Part shown: positions 1-10,950 of the stretch, in pieces
Position numbering within the stretch: position 1 is the first letter of the stretch
Layout: every line of letters starts with the position of its first letter
Source: Lachancea thermotolerans CBS 6340
Taxonomy: Eukaryota; Ascomycota; Saccharomycetes; Saccharomycetales; Saccharomycetaceae
Length of the DNA: 64,000 nt
NCBI RefSeq assembly: GCF_000142805.1
Contig: NC_013081.1
Location: 1,302,001 to 1,366,000 of the forward strand
Direction of reading: 5' to 3'
The notes under the pieces: model-generated
What the model was told of the DNA's origin: nothing
The model's database searches: none
Seen by the model: only the letters and a program-made list of their open reading frames with translations
Position numbers and translations under genes: made by a program

Positions 1-895
1 GTGTAATGAACAGAGGCACATAGCTGGTCAAAAACGTTATGACAAACTTCTTTTGCAGCTTAGACTTCACAGGGTCATCTGAATTCTCCCAGGATACCAA
101 CTTGTCCAAGACTTTGTCATAGACCGCCGAGAGGATAGGGATGTATACCGAGATCAAAACGGTTGGCAGTAGCGCTAGGATTCCAGCCAAGGGGCCCTGA
201 TAGATCTGTGTGATAAAAATTTCCAAAAAAAAGCAGATGAATTGGAAGCAGACCAAACACGCAGCGAACTGCACTGCAACTGGAATGAAGCACATCTTTT
301 TAACAAAAACAACTCTTGATGTATTCTTCGATCCCGCCTCGTTAGCGGAATATTGGAGTGATGCTGCATATTCTGGCTCAGCTCTGTTGTTCCACGTGAC
401 AACGAATCCAATTGCCCAAAGGACCACCAATATAGCGTAGCTCAGGTTGAACTCCCAAGCCGCTTTCCCCGAGAACAGCCGGAAGGCGGATCCTACGAGC
501 GCCAACCCCATCAGCCACCTGGTGTAGAACTTTGCGAAGCTGAAATAGACGCCAACAGCTGGCGAGCCCGTTGCAGAAACCAGTGATTTCAGGTCTCCGT
601 CTGATGGAATCAGCGTCCCCTTAATTAACTTTTGCGCTAGTTCTTGACGTTCATTCCTGACGCTGTTGTCAGGCAAATACGCGACATTCTTGACAAACGC
701 AAACTGCGACGCGATCAATGGCACCTTATTGTCACCATTTTTCACAAACACATACGTGATCCCGTTGGTATGACCAGGCCTCGTGAGCGCATGCAATCCC
801 TTCGCTGAAAGCTCCGTGAGTAGCTCGGTGAGATTTTCCTTAGAGTACTCAATGGAAATGCACCAATCTGGCTGAAGAGACGCGACCGACACCAT
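1..895 (-). CDS. IST2: Ist2, anoctamin-family ER-plasma membrane tether (3' end beyond window)
   Basis: Only the N-terminal 298 codons are present; the frame runs off the left edge. The start is the ATG at 893-895. The soluble N-terminal part (about the first 130 residues) is followed by hydrophobic segments (around 140-155, 165-180, 215-240, 245-265), as expected for the TMEM16/anoctamin fold. In S. cerevisiae (YBR086C) Ist2 sits in the cortical ER and its long basic C-terminal tail binds plasma-membrane lipids, tethering the two membranes; that tail lies outside this window. The assignment rests on recognised sequence and on the position beside YBL036C and RFC5, matching the IST2-RFC5 neighbourhood on S. 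cerevisiae chromosome II. It is transcribed divergently from the next gene with about 230 bp between them. Confidence 0.9.
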   Translation of the reverse strand, partial: MVSVASLQPDWCISIEYSKENLTELLTELSAKGLHALTRPGHTNGITYVFVKNGDNKVPLIASQFAFVKNVAYLPDNSVRNERQELAQKLIKGTLIPSDGDLKSLVSATGSPAVGVYFSFAKFYTRWLMGLALVGSAFRLFSGKAAWEFNLSYAILVVLWAIGFVVTWNNRAEPEYAASLQYSANEAGSKNTSRVVFVKKMCFIPVAVQFAACLVCFQFICFFLEIFITQIYQGPLAGILALLPTVLISVYIPILSAVYDKVLDKLVSWENSDDPVKSKLQKKFVITFLTSYVPLFIT

Positions 896-1110
896 ATTCT
901 CTTCTTAAGCCCCGCTGAATACGACTTGCTCTGTACATTTCGGGCTAAGCAAGTTTTGAAATAATATTTAGCAGAAAGACCGGTCCGTTTCCGTAGACGT
1001 AAGATATGATGTGATCCGGGATGACTATTCCTTTAATTGACCTTATCATAGACAATGAGCCAATAGCTTACCGACAATCTGATCTCCAAGAAGAACACGA
1101 ATAGCTTTGA

Positions 1111-1893
<783 letters not shown>

Positions 1894-2047
1894 GCGCACT
1901 CCCTCGATGTCATGCGTCGCTCAGGGAGTCGCGCCACAACAAAAGATATACAAGATGTTCATAGATACGTACGACCAAGGCCTCGCAGTCTGTCCACTAC
2001 TGAGAGCTCAACTGCCAACCGTGGCAGAACAAGGAAGTGATGGGAAT

Positions 2048-4918
2048 TCACCTGAGAGCTTCCAGCACGCAACCCGCAACAAGCTCCGACAGGTAGCCTC
2101 CGTGCGTTGTCTTGCAAATGATATCCACCTGAGAGTCTCGGCACTCAATTTTCATTAGGCACCCCGAACTGCCGTCAACTTTTGTCCGCACTATTCCCGC
2201 AGCAAATATCGTACTCTCAGCCATACTCTGTTCAACAATCTCAAATCCAAGTTTCCCCACGCAACTTTTAACATGGTTGTAAGTGTTGCTCTGTGCGAAG
2301 ATAGCCGAACCGTGAAATTCCCCGTCCTTCCCCAAGGCATCCCCAAGTGCCCTCCAACGTTGAACAAATTGAGGCAATGTGACACCAGGTCTTCCATCAG
2401 TATGCGTGGAGACAATGGTGCTAGTGATACTGGATGCGATTTTTAATCCCAGACTACTGAAGTGCCCGTTGCTTCGAAACGAAACATTCACGATCGGACA
2501 CTGGTTAAGTGGATACGCGTGCCGCGTTAGAATTTCAAACTTGTGTGTGGTACGTTCGCCCATAGCAACAGTGGAAGCCGGCACGCTAATCACTTTCAGT
2601 ACATACGGTGGGTCATCCTCAGTTTTCTTAGCGACGAGTTCTGTTAAGAGCGACGTTATAGGCCAATCAGAAGTATTGACGTATGTCAGTGTAACTTCAA
2701 GAAGCTCTGGATGCGATGAAACTGTATTCAGGCGATAAAGAACCTTAATGAAAGAACAAGTATAAAGAACACCTTGTTTGTGCTTCAGTGTTCTTCTAAA
2801 AGCTTCCTCCCAGTTAGCTGAGAGGGTTTGCTCTTCATAACGGTTGCTAGCAGGAGGCTTCCTATGCGACCTGCTTAATGGAGGGGTTGGAACGGTTGAT
2901 ATGGTGTTATCGGAGGATGAAAAGCTTGTCAGCTCTGAAACGCTTTGATCGGAAGGGCCTAGACGGTTCAAAAGGGGATTTTTCTTGGCACTAAAAGGTA
3001 CCATAGGCAAAAACAAAACATCGGACAGGTTAACACCGTGTATTTTCTCTAACTGAATAATCTTCAGATATTCGTAAGACCTTGTCTGAAGCTGAACATC
3101 AAGCGAATTAAGTTCGAGTTGGTAGAACTTGATCAATGCCGATCCTATTAGGGAATCTCGTTTGTAGAGCTTCATCATGGTAGTCAAAATCATTGCACGG
3201 CATAAGTTGGAGACGCCGAAGTACTTATTTGTGAATAAGTTGAAAAGGTCGCCGCATGAAACTTCCGAAGCCACCGACTCCGCAAATTCTCCAAGCAAGA
3301 ATGCCGCCGCTTTCACAAGAGGCTCTGACATATTTGGCTGATACAAATACTCAACGAGATGTCTGCAAGTTAATTGATGAAGGCTTTCGTTGTTCACAAC
3401 TATTTGACAGAGCCTCTGCCAGATATCATCGTTATTGAAAGAAGCATTTGCAAGCGACAAAAGCTTCAAAGTTACAACAACGTACCAGTTAGTATCATGT
3501 GCATACTTTTCTGTGAGTATCGCAACCTTGACAGCAATATCTGATCTAATGTGATGATCGGGCTGTCGTGACCCGGTCATATATTTTAGCAGCTCATTTA
3601 CAATCATTTGAACATTTCCAACATCTGTTAATGTATACAGCAGGTCAACCAACTTTCTGACGATAGACGAGTCGCGCTCTGTAGCCAAGATCTGGAATAA
3701 CTGCTCTATGTGATAAGCGCGGACTTCATCTCTAGCGCCCTTCCCGTTTATCGAGCATAACTTCGTGAGGCAGTCTAAGGTTAAGTAGCGTGTGTTTGTT
3801 TCATTTGAAGACAAAAGAGAGCACAAAGCGTTCACAGAACTGGCAATAGCGTCAACAGATGGATCCAGCTTGGAAGCAAAGTTGATAAGTGAGAATAATA
3901 TTGTGTTTTGGATGGTACGCATGATGACATCAACCGCTGGACGTGTACCTATCTCTATAACTTTAGTAACACAAACCCGGAGTTTTCCTAATGTTGCTTG
4001 GTCGATGTTGCTAAAAGTAACCTCGCCCGAAGTACTAGAGGGAGAACAGATTAGGAAGTTTAAAATGGATACAATCTTAGTGACTATCCATGGGTCTGGG
4101 ATCCCAGAGCTAATTTGGTTTCTATGAAACTCATCCGCAGGTCTGTTCTCTGCGAAAATGCAATTTTGAAGTATTGTTGACAGCTGAGGAATGAGCTTGA
4201 CACAAGCCTGACTGTCAACCTCACGCGCAATGAATTCTATAAGAGGCAACACCGAAATCATAAGCCTATAATTCGAACTGTCATCCAGCAAACTTATAAT
4301 ACGCTGGATCCAGAGATGCTTGCGCCTCACGTCTTGCGTTAATATACTAGAGTCGTTACGAAGTAGTGCCAAGAAAGCTAGTGCAGATTTCTTCTTTAGG
4401 ATCTGTGCTGAAGTTGGGGAACGAAGGACCTGAAAAACCTCGTGAATGAGCTCATGCGTTAGCTCTTCGTGGGACTTGCCAACAACTCCAAGAAAGTTGA
4501 GCGCCAGGCACACGACGTCGTCATCAGTTGAAGCGAGGTCCTTTTTAACCTGCTGGGTCGCGCGCCTTCCAATGCTGTCGTTTATATTTGCATGATGGTA
4601 TAACAACTCGAGTGTCATGTACGCGATAAACTTCTCGGAGTACACGTTTGATCCCAACAGCTCACAGCATTGATCCAGGCCAAACACCACATCACTTAGC
4701 TTCGTAGTATTCGTCGCAATGAAGACGTAGGCTAGTTTCGCAACGTACTTCTTACGCTGGTACCCACTTAAAGATTCAGATGCTTCGAATTGCTTACGAA
4801 TGTTTACCATTTCCGACTGGATCCGCTTTTCTCGGTCTTCGCTCTGCACGGAGCCCCGAAGATCTGCTATGAAGAGCTGAAGCCCTTTCATTCCATTGTG
4901 GCCGTTTCCAACTGCCAT
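2048..4918 (-). CDS. APL3: AP-2 clathrin adaptor large alpha subunit
   Basis: Alpha-adaptin, 956 aa, a large subunit of the AP-2 complex in clathrin-mediated endocytosis at the plasma membrane. The start MAVGNGHNGMKGLQLFIADL matches the family opening, where MKGL.LFI.DLR precedes the helical trunk. The trunk (about residues 1-620) is an armadillo-like solenoid with characteristic segments such as KKYVAKLAYVFIATNTT and LALNFLGVVG. A low-complexity Ser/Pro hinge follows (about 650-720), then the C-terminal ear. The homologue in S. cerevisiae is YBL037W, next to YBL036C as here, although relative orientations fit the ancestral arrangement. The promoter is shared with divergent RFC5 (about 190 bp). 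Confidence 0.95.
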   Translation of the reverse strand: MAVGNGHNGMKGLQLFIADLRGSVQSEDREKRIQSEMVNIRKQFEASESLSGYQRKKYVAKLAYVFIATNTTKLSDVVFGLDQCCELLGSNVYSEKFIAYMTLELLYHHANINDSIGRRATQQVKKDLASTDDDVVCLALNFLGVVGKSHEELTHELIHEVFQVLRSPTSAQILKKKSALAFLALLRNDSSILTQDVRRKHLWIQRIISLLDDSSNYRLMISVLPLIEFIAREVDSQACVKLIPQLSTILQNCIFAENRPADEFHRNQISSGIPDPWIVTKIVSILNFLICSPSSTSGEVTFSNIDQATLGKLRVCVTKVIEIGTRPAVDVIMRTIQNTILFSLINFASKLDPSVDAIASSVNALCSLLSSNETNTRYLTLDCLTKLCSINGKGARDEVRAYHIEQLFQILATERDSSIVRKLVDLLYTLTDVGNVQMIVNELLKYMTGSRQPDHHIRSDIAVKVAILTEKYAHDTNWYVVVTLKLLSLANASFNNDDIWQRLCQIVVNNESLHQLTCRHLVEYLYQPNMSEPLVKAAAFLLGEFAESVASEVSCGDLFNLFTNKYFGVSNLCRAMILTTMMKLYKRDSLIGSALIKFYQLELNSLDVQLQTRSYEYLKIIQLEKIHGVNLSDVLFLPMVPFSAKKNPLLNRLGPSDQSVSELTSFSSSDNTISTVPTPPLSRSHRKPPASNRYEEQTLSANWEEAFRRTLKHKQGVLYTCSFIKVLYRLNTVSSHPELLEVTLTYVNTSDWPITSLLTELVAKKTEDDPPYVLKVISVPASTVAMGERTTHKFEILTRHAYPLNQCPIVNVSFRSNGHFSSLGLKIASSITSTIVSTHTDGRPGVTLPQFVQRWRALGDALGKDGEFHGSAIFAQSNTYNHVKSCVGKLGFEIVEQSMAESTIFAAGIVRTKVDGSSGCLMKIECRDSQVDIICKTTHGGYLSELVAGCVLEALR

Positions 4919-5105
4919 AGTAGACTCCGGTCAACACAAGTGCGAGTCACTGCTTCCACTAACCGTTGCGTGGTTCTTGAACATAACCAATTTCCTTGAT
5001 TCATTGTTCCGGAATCAAACGTGAAACATGACATCAATATTTTATAAAGATGAGGTCCTGTTACGCGAGTTTAATACAAATTGGAAAGCTCAATTGACAG
5101 GAAAG

Positions 5106-6182
5106 ATGTCGCTGTGGGTTGATAAGTACCGTCCTAAGTCTTTAGATGCATTAACACATACACCAAGGTTAACGCATCTTCTCAAGTCGCTATCAGTGGA
5201 ACCAAGAGATCTGCCACATCTATTGTTTTACGGGCCTAATGGAGCAGGTAAAAAAACTCGATGCATGGCATTGCTTCAATCAATCTTCGGGAGCGGAGTG
5301 TACAAGTTGAAAATCGACGTAAGACAGTTCACTACCCCATCAAACCGCAAGTTGGAGCTGAACGTGGTATCGAGTCCGTACCACCTCGAAATCACGCCTA
5401 GCGATATGGGCAACAACGACCGCATTGTGATCCAAGAACTTTTAAAGGAGGTGGCGCAAATGGAGCAGGTTGACTTTCAAACGGCCTCTGGGGCCGAAAC
5501 TGGTGGGCTGGCTCACCGGTATAAGTGTGTAATCATCAACGAGGCAGACTCTCTAACGCGGGACGCACAAGCGGCGCTTAGAAGAACCATGGAGAAGTAC
5601 TCACGGAACATCCGTTTTATTATGCTTTGTGAGTCAATGTCTTCTATGATTGCACCTATAAAGTCGAGATGCCTCCTGGTTCGGACACCTGCGCCAACCA
5701 CTCAAGAAACTGCGGACGCACTGGTGAAGGTCGGCGGGCAAGAGAAGGTAACTGTCGAGGATGAGGCAATTCTGAACACTATCGCCGAGAGCTGTGACGG
5801 AAACCTGAGAAAAGCATTACTAACGTTTGAGTCTATGGCACTAAACAACGAAATGTGCTTGAAGTCATCGACTGCTCTCATTAGAGCTGACTGGGTTGTA
5901 GTCATCTTGAAAATGGCCAACCGTATACTCAAAGATCGCTCTGTGTCGTCCTTAGTGGAGTGCCGAGCGACCCTCTATGACTTGCTGGCCCATTGTATAC
6001 CAGCGAAAGTCATCATACAGGAACTGGCATTCGCGCTTCTCGACGCGATTCATAATGACAACCACAAGATAGCCGTGGTCCAGTGGGCTAGTGTGTTTGA
6101 CGAGAGACTGCGTCTCGGTAACAAGCCAATCTATCATTTAGAAGGTTTCATAGCCAGAGTGATGTGTGAAGTAGACGGATAA
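5106..6182 (+). CDS. RFC5: Replication factor C subunit 5 (clamp loader)
   Basis: A small subunit of the RFC clamp loader, which opens PCNA (encoded 10 kb away as POL30) and loads it at primer-template junctions; it also serves in the Rad24, Ctf18 and Elg1 loaders. I start at the ATG at 5106, giving 358 aa beginning MSLWVDKYRPKSLDAL as in yeast Rfc5 (354 aa). An upstream in-frame ATG at 5028 would add 26 unconserved residues. The phosphate loop is the Rfc5-type variant GPNGAGKKT (43-51), Walker B is degenerate (INEAD, 144-148), and the SRC motif is at 187-189. The C-terminal collar ends FHLEGF-like (YHLEGFIARVM). A near-MluI sequence (ACGCGA) lies about 40 bp before the start but is not exact. 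Confidence 0.97.
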   Translation: MSLWVDKYRPKSLDALTHTPRLTHLLKSLSVEPRDLPHLLFYGPNGAGKKTRCMALLQSIFGSGVYKLKIDVRQFTTPSNRKLELNVVSSPYHLEITPSDMGNNDRIVIQELLKEVAQMEQVDFQTASGAETGGLAHRYKCVIINEADSLTRDAQAALRRTMEKYSRNIRFIMLCESMSSMIAPIKSRCLLVRTPAPTTQETADALVKVGGQEKVTVEDEAILNTIAESCDGNLRKALLTFESMALNNEMCLKSSTALIRADWVVVILKMANRILKDRSVSSLVECRATLYDLLAHCIPAKVIIQELAFALLDAIHNDNHKIAVVQWASVFDERLRLGNKPIYHLEGFIARVMCEVDG

Positions 6183-6254
6183 AAGTAAATATAGAGTCGT
6201 AGTCTTTTAACAATCTGCATACTATTTACAAGCCCTCGTGACAGAAGAGTGCAT

Positions 6255-6908
6255 CTAGCGGCCTCTGAACATGCGGTATTGCGGCTGTTTGGCCCGCTGT
6301 TCGTTTATAAAGTCCTTTGTGGGCTTTTTCTTCAGCTCCTCGAGGTAATTGATTTTGGGGTCGTCTTTAGGATCTTTGAAGCTCTTTAGCCCAACCCTCA
6401 CCAGGGAGTCCCTAGACACAAACTCGTAAACTCCAGGAAGCTTTGTTCCCGCTTTGCGGAAAGCCTCTCGTGCCACTTTTTCGTGCAGGTCATCGCCATC
6501 CATCTCAAAGATAATTTTTCCGGTAGGCACACGAGCCATCCAGTGATCAAACCCACCTTTACCTTTACCCATACGCGTTTCGTTACCCTTGATACAGACT
6601 GCAATGTTCGTGCATAGTCTTCGCCACATCTTTCCGTTGGTTAGAGGTCTAACATACCTCATTATCGCATTGTCAGCTTCCCTTAACTGCTGTGCTGATA
6701 GCCGTTCACCTTCGGACCTCAAACGCAGCCCGAATCTTCCAAACTGAAGCGTGGAACCCTTGATTGACCCTCCAACACGCACTGGCACTCTTCCCTTTTG
6801 TTTTTTACTAACATGTTTGAATCGTGGCGCATATTCGTGTGTGAAACGCTTCAAAACATTGAAAGGACTTGCCGTAAGCCTTGTGGGCTTCAATAAACTA
6901 CCAAACAT
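6255..6908 (-). CDS. MRPL16: Mitochondrial large ribosomal subunit protein uL16m
   Basis: Mitochondrial version of bacterial ribosomal protein L16, near the tRNA elbow and GTPase region of the large subunit. The ATG at 6906-6908 gives 217 aa; the open frame continues 11 codons upstream but only through a TTG. The N-terminal 30 residues are basic and hydroxylated, consistent with a mitochondrial presequence. The body carries L16 signatures: [62 protein letters not shown] and [19 protein letters not shown], ending in QYRMFRGR as the yeast protein does. The yeast homologue is YBL038W (232 aa), next to APL3. An RRPE-like element lies about 70 bp upstream. Confidence 0.96.
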   Translation of the reverse strand: MFGSLLKPTRLTASPFNVLKRFTHEYAPRFKHVSKKQKGRVPVRVGGSIKGSTLQFGRFGLRLRSEGERLSAQQLREADNAIMRYVRPLTNGKMWRRLCTNIAVCIKGNETRMGKGKGGFDHWMARVPTGKIIFEMDGDDLHEKVAREAFRKAGTKLPGVYEFVSRDSLVRVGLKSFKDPKDDPKINYLEELKKKPTKDFINEQRAKQPQYRMFRGR

Positions 6909-7384
6909 CCCCCACAAGCTGTCTTTTACGTACCTTCTCAAGGTGGTGTCCGTGTTGACCCAGGAACTTCAACCGAAATTTTTCACTAAATTCGCCCGTT
7001 GCTAATAATTGAAAGTTTAAAGAATCAATGTTTGTAGAGAGCCATGCGATACAAATGATTGGGATTGAAAGGCAACCGCTGGGACCAAGCCAAGCACTGA
7101 ATCTATTGCGAATGGCGAGTGTCACGTAGGACCAGATTAAGGTTAAGAACTGTAATATCGTCGAAGATGATATTTGCTCTAATTGATGTCTGCATTCAGC
7201 GATGGACAGCTTGTATTCCAGCGCCTAGTTCCATGGCTGAGCTTGGCTGCAGGTAATTACAGAGGCTAAGCACATTTCGCTGCGCCGGGCGCGTTGTTCG
7301 AGGGAAAATTGTAAAAAAAAAATACAATGTTAATCTGAATTAATGACAATCTGCTTCTAAAAGGTCGATATAATTCAGTTGACG
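6909..7384. other. Divergent intergenic region MRPL16-MSF1
   Basis: About 475 bp of moderately A+T-rich DNA serving as promoter for both mitochondrial genes. Apart from the RRPE-like site near MRPL16 and a run of ten A at about 7312-7321 before MSF1 I see no gene, tRNA or repeat. Confidence 0.6.
6970..6990 (-). promoter_or_regulatory. Possible RRPE-like element before MRPL16
   Basis: On the minus strand the sequence TGAAAAATTTC occurs at 6975-6985, one base from the RRPE consensus TGAAAAATTTT, about 70 bp before the MRPL16 start. In aerobic yeasts such as Candida albicans, mitochondrial ribosomal protein genes are known to share AATTTT-type promoter elements with cytosolic ribosome genes, a link lost in S. 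cerevisiae. A single short match in A+T-rich DNA is weak evidence. Confidence 0.35.
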
Positions 7385-8800
7385 ATGAGCCGCTCAAGAG
7401 CGCTGATATCATGGTGCAAAACATCACTAAGACGTTACTCCAGTGCTGGATCGAAAATAACCATAAATGGGGTGGAGTATGAGACACATCCCGAATTCAC
7501 TAACGTATCCGGAACAATCCATAACCTCTGCGATCGCTCGCTTCATTTGAAACCCTCCCACCCTATCGGTATCATAAGGAAATTGATAGAAGATAAGTTG
7601 AACTCAACGAGCGACGCGTATTCAATATACAGCAACTTCAAACCTGTGGTCACTGTCGAGGAAAATTTCGACTCTCTAGGATTCCCCAACGATCATCCAG
7701 GCAGATCCAAAAGCGATACTTATTACGTTAACGATAAACATCTATTCAGGACACATACTTCCGCACATGAAATGGAGTGTTTCCAAAATATCAAAGCCCC
7801 TAGAAATGTGACAGGTTCGGGGACTCGGACCAGCAAACCGGGGTTTTTGATTTCTGCTGATGTGTACCGTAGAGATGAGATTGACAGAACGCACTACCCT
7901 GTTTTCCATCAAATGGAAGGTGCGCACATCTGGACCCGGTCGAAAGAGACGCTAAAGGAAGGCCAGGAACCAACACATATACAAAAGTTAAGAGCAGAAT
8001 TAGAAGCGATTGAGAAACAGCTTCAAGGCGAAAGCATGAAACTGCAAGTGGAGGATGACACGTCCTTAGAAGGTAATCCCAAACAGGATTACATGTCCGA
8101 TCTCGAAGTTGAGCTATGCTCGCAGCACCTGAAAAGGAGTATCGAGCTTGTGGTTGCCCAAGTCTTCAATAAAAAAGTCGAGAGCATGGGGGGCGCTGCA
8201 AAAGACCCTGTACTACCTGTCCGGTGGGTCAAGGCATACTTTCCGTGGACCGCGCCGTCTTGGGAGATAGAAGTTTTTTGGCAAGGCGAATGGCTCGAAC
8301 TTTGCGGCTCTGGAATTGTGCGTGAGCAGGTGTTACTTAATGCTGGGTATGAACATAACAGTACAATAGGCTGGGCTTTTGGGCTAGGGCTCGATAGAAT
8401 TGCTATGCTGCTTTTCGAAATCCCGGACATACGTTTGTTCTGGACTCATGACGACCGTTTCCATTCACAATTCGAAGAAGGAAAAATTTCGAAGTTCAAA
8501 CCTTATTCGAAGTACCCAGGCACTACGCGCGATGTCGCGTTCTGGTTGCCAGATGATCAAACTTGCAAGGTTATCCATGAGAACGATTTGATGGAAATTG
8601 TGAGAGAAATGGCCGGCGACTTGGTCGAGAGTGTCAAAATTATAGATGACTTCACACACCCAAAAACTAAAAAGAGATCGCTGTGCTATAGAATAAATTA
8701 CCAGTCCATGGATAGGAACTTGACCAACGACGAAATCAATGCAATCCAAGAAAGTGTTGGCAATGAGCTTGTTGACAAGTTCAAAGTTACTTTAAGGTAG
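7385..8800 (+). CDS. MSF1: Mitochondrial phenylalanyl-tRNA synthetase
   Basis: Monomeric class II aminoacyl-tRNA synthetase that charges mitochondrial tRNA-Phe. The first ATG at 7385 gives 471 aa (yeast Msf1, YPR047W, 469 aa); two codons upstream begin with TTG and are not used. The start MSRSRALISWCKTSLRRYSS is a basic presequence. Catalytic-core landmarks are HTSAHEM (around 125), the stretch ISADVYRRDEIDRTHYPVFHQMEG (class II motif 2 region) and GWAFGLGLDRIAMLLFEIPDIRLFW (motif 3, around 340). The last 95 residues form the anticodon-binding FDX-ACB domain, with TTRDVAFWLP and SLCYRINYQSMDRNLTN. TAH18 follows on the same strand, as on S. cerevisiae chromosome XVI. Confidence 0.97.
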   Translation: MSRSRALISWCKTSLRRYSSAGSKITINGVEYETHPEFTNVSGTIHNLCDRSLHLKPSHPIGIIRKLIEDKLNSTSDAYSIYSNFKPVVTVEENFDSLGFPNDHPGRSKSDTYYVNDKHLFRTHTSAHEMECFQNIKAPRNVTGSGTRTSKPGFLISADVYRRDEIDRTHYPVFHQMEGAHIWTRSKETLKEGQEPTHIQKLRAELEAIEKQLQGESMKLQVEDDTSLEGNPKQDYMSDLEVELCSQHLKRSIELVVAQVFNKKVESMGGAAKDPVLPVRWVKAYFPWTAPSWEIEVFWQGEWLELCGSGIVREQVLLNAGYEHNSTIGWAFGLGLDRIAMLLFEIPDIRLFWTHDDRFHSQFEEGKISKFKPYSKYPGTTRDVAFWLPDDQTCKVIHENDLMEIVREMAGDLVESVKIIDDFTHPKTKKRSLCYRINYQSMDRNLTNDEINAIQESVGNELVDKFKVTLR

Positions 8801-9105
8801 GATCTTCATGGAGATAGTGGCGTATGGATTTCACCCGCCAAAAGCAGATACTGTAAATAGAATAAAGCTTTTAAAAGAATCCTTTATATATTCACGCGCT
8901 CACAATCCTTAGTAACAAACTTGCGTAACTTGGTGCTGAAGTGTTGGCCGGTACCGGTATTTGTCGGCTCGTACACAACGTTTACCATTAATTTTATTAA
9001 GCATTTCAACCGAGGCCAAGAACAGGCGAGCTTAAGATCTAAGCCGTCAGCGAAGAGGATTTTCTAAGCTCTTGATGCACTTGTAGCAGACTGGAACAGA
9101 ACTAA
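8801..9105. other. Intergenic region MSF1-TAH18
   Basis: 305 bp between tandem genes. It contains an A+T-rich tract with a TATATA sequence near 8883-8889 that could serve MSF1 3' end formation or the TAH18 promoter. No gene or repeat seen. Confidence 0.5.
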
Positions 9106-10950
9106 ATGAGTTCTAAAAAAATCGCAATCCTTTACGGTTCAGAGACGGGAAATTCTTTCGAATTTGCCAGTATTCTGTCATACAAGCTCCACAGACAACA
9201 TTTTGCGCATACGTTGAGTTCATTTGGAAACTATAATGCTCGAGACATACTCAGCTGTCGCTACATGTTCATAATATGTTCAACTACAGGTCAAGGTGAC
9301 TTACCGCGCAATGCCAAAGAAAACGTATCTGGCGAACCAAGAGGCACGTTATGGTCATTTCTCAAAAGGAGAGATCTCCCTGCAAACTTCTTGAGCCACC
9401 TACACGTTACGATGTTAGGCTTAGGCGATTCTTCGTACCCAAAGTTTAATTTTGCAATCAGGAAATTTCATAAGCGCATGGTGAACCAACTCGGAGCTAA
9501 CGAGATTTTTCCAAGACTGGAAGCCGATGAGTCTGGCATTATAGGAAGTAACGGAGGTACTGGTACAGGCGTGGAGGCTGTGTACTTTGAATACGAGAAG
9601 AGGATCGTACAGTATCTTGCTGGAAAATTTCCTACTTGGAAGTTAAACAATCAAGTAATAAAGCGGGAGGAGATTCCAGCTGAATCGTTTATGGCACCTA
9701 AGTGTGTCCTCAAACTAAGCACTAACAGTAATGCTTTGGAAGGGCCGTCTTTTGCGGCTCCTTCATCGATTAAAACCGGGTCTGTTGTCACGAACAAAAG
9801 AATAACGCATGAGGACCACTTCCAAGATGTTCGTCAGTTCGTCTTCAGAGGGGAAAGCGAGTTCTATGAACCTGGTGACACGGTTGCGTTGTATCCGCAC
9901 AACAAAGATGAAGACGTCCAGAAATTTTTAGAGGCTCAGCCACATTGGAAGGAGTATGCTGATAAAGCTCTTGAGCTATCGGGCCCTATGATTGATCAAG
10001 AGGGAGGTTTTGTTTCTCCAATGACGCTGAGGAACCTTTTGAAGTTCCACTGTGAAATCACGAGTATACCTAGAAAGACATTTTTCATGAAAACATGGAT
10101 GTTTGCAACGGACAAATCGCGGTTAGAGGGTGGTGAGGAGCAGCTTATCCAACAGCGGAATAAACTCAGCCAATTCGCGCTCGAAGAGGATATGGACGAT
10201 CTTTATGACTACTGTAATAGGCCGCGCAGGTCTTTACTTGAGGTTTTGGGCGACTTTCCCTCTCTCAAGCTTCCATGGGAGTACGCACTCGAATACCTTC
10301 CACATATCAAGCCTCGGCTTTTCTCTATATCCAGTAAGCCATTAGATCCTGAAATTGAGTTGACTGTTGCGATTGTTAAGTACAAGACAATACTTCGGAA
10401 AATTAGAAAGGGCCTATGCACTGACTACTTACAGGCCTTGGAACAAGGCGACACAGTGCGCTATAAGCTGCAGAGAAATCAACTCTTGAAGCCTTGGATG
10501 AAGTCTTTGCCTGCAGTCTTAATAAGTCCGGGAGTTGGTCTTGCGCCAATGAAATGCCTGATTCAGTCAGAGTTTTTCGGGCAGATTGCTCTCTTTTTTG
10601 GAAACAGAGTTAAGGAAAGAGATTTTCTTTACGAAAATGAACTGACGGCCTGGCATAAAAGCGGAAAGATTGCGTTATACACCTGCTTCTCGCGCGATCC
10701 CTTGCATTCGCCCAAAGCTAGGTATGTTCAAGATGTCATGTGGCAGAATGGAGAGAAGCTCGCCGATTTGATACTTAACGGAAAAGCCATTGTCTATATT
10801 TGTGGGTCCTCTGGGAAAATGCCGGTACAGGTTAGGTTAACAATTATAGAAATCCTAAAAGAGTGGGGCGGCCTCACTGAGAATAACGTTGCTGAAGACT
10901 ACTTGAAAAATATGGAGAAAGATGACAGGTACCTACAAGAGACATGGTAG
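9106..10950 (+). CDS. TAH18: Diflavin NADPH oxidoreductase of the cytosolic Fe-S pathway
   Basis: Tah18 passes electrons from NADPH through FAD and FMN to the Fe-S protein Dre2, the first step of cytosolic iron-sulfur assembly. It has 614 aa (yeast YPR048W, 623 aa) and starts at the ATG at 9106. Domains in order: an N-terminal flavodoxin domain with the FMN phosphate loop GSETGNSFE (11-19), CSTTGQGDLPRNAK and LGLGDSSYPKFN; a central FAD-binding domain with its connecting helices, including RLFSISSKP (about 405-413); and an NADPH-binding domain with SPGVGLAPMKCL (about 470) and YICGSSGKMP (about 565). The overall build is that of cytochrome P450 reductase without a membrane anchor, consistent with a cytosolic and mitochondrial-surface enzyme. 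It converges with ATG11. Confidence 0.97.
   Translation: MSSKKIAILYGSETGNSFEFASILSYKLHRQHFAHTLSSFGNYNARDILSCRYMFIICSTTGQGDLPRNAKENVSGEPRGTLWSFLKRRDLPANFLSHLHVTMLGLGDSSYPKFNFAIRKFHKRMVNQLGANEIFPRLEADESGIIGSNGGTGTGVEAVYFEYEKRIVQYLAGKFPTWKLNNQVIKREEIPAESFMAPKCVLKLSTNSNALEGPSFAAPSSIKTGSVVTNKRITHEDHFQDVRQFVFRGESEFYEPGDTVALYPHNKDEDVQKFLEAQPHWKEYADKALELSGPMIDQEGGFVSPMTLRNLLKFHCEITSIPRKTFFMKTWMFATDKSRLEGGEEQLIQQRNKLSQFALEEDMDDLYDYCNRPRRSLLEVLGDFPSLKLPWEYALEYLPHIKPRLFSISSKPLDPEIELTVAIVKYKTILRKIRKGLCTDYLQALEQGDTVRYKLQRNQLLKPWMKSLPAVLISPGVGLAPMKCLIQSEFFGQIALFFGNRVKERDFLYENELTAWHKSGKIALYTCFSRDPLHSPKARYVQDVMWQNGEKLADLILNGKAIVYICGSSGKMPVQVRLTIIEILKEWGGLTENNVAEDYLKNMEKDDRYLQETW

Noticed and set aside
5028-5105. 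Upstream ATG start for RFC5 at 5028
   Set aside because: The extra 26 residues are not in the family; the ATG at 5106 gives the exact conserved Rfc5 N-terminus.
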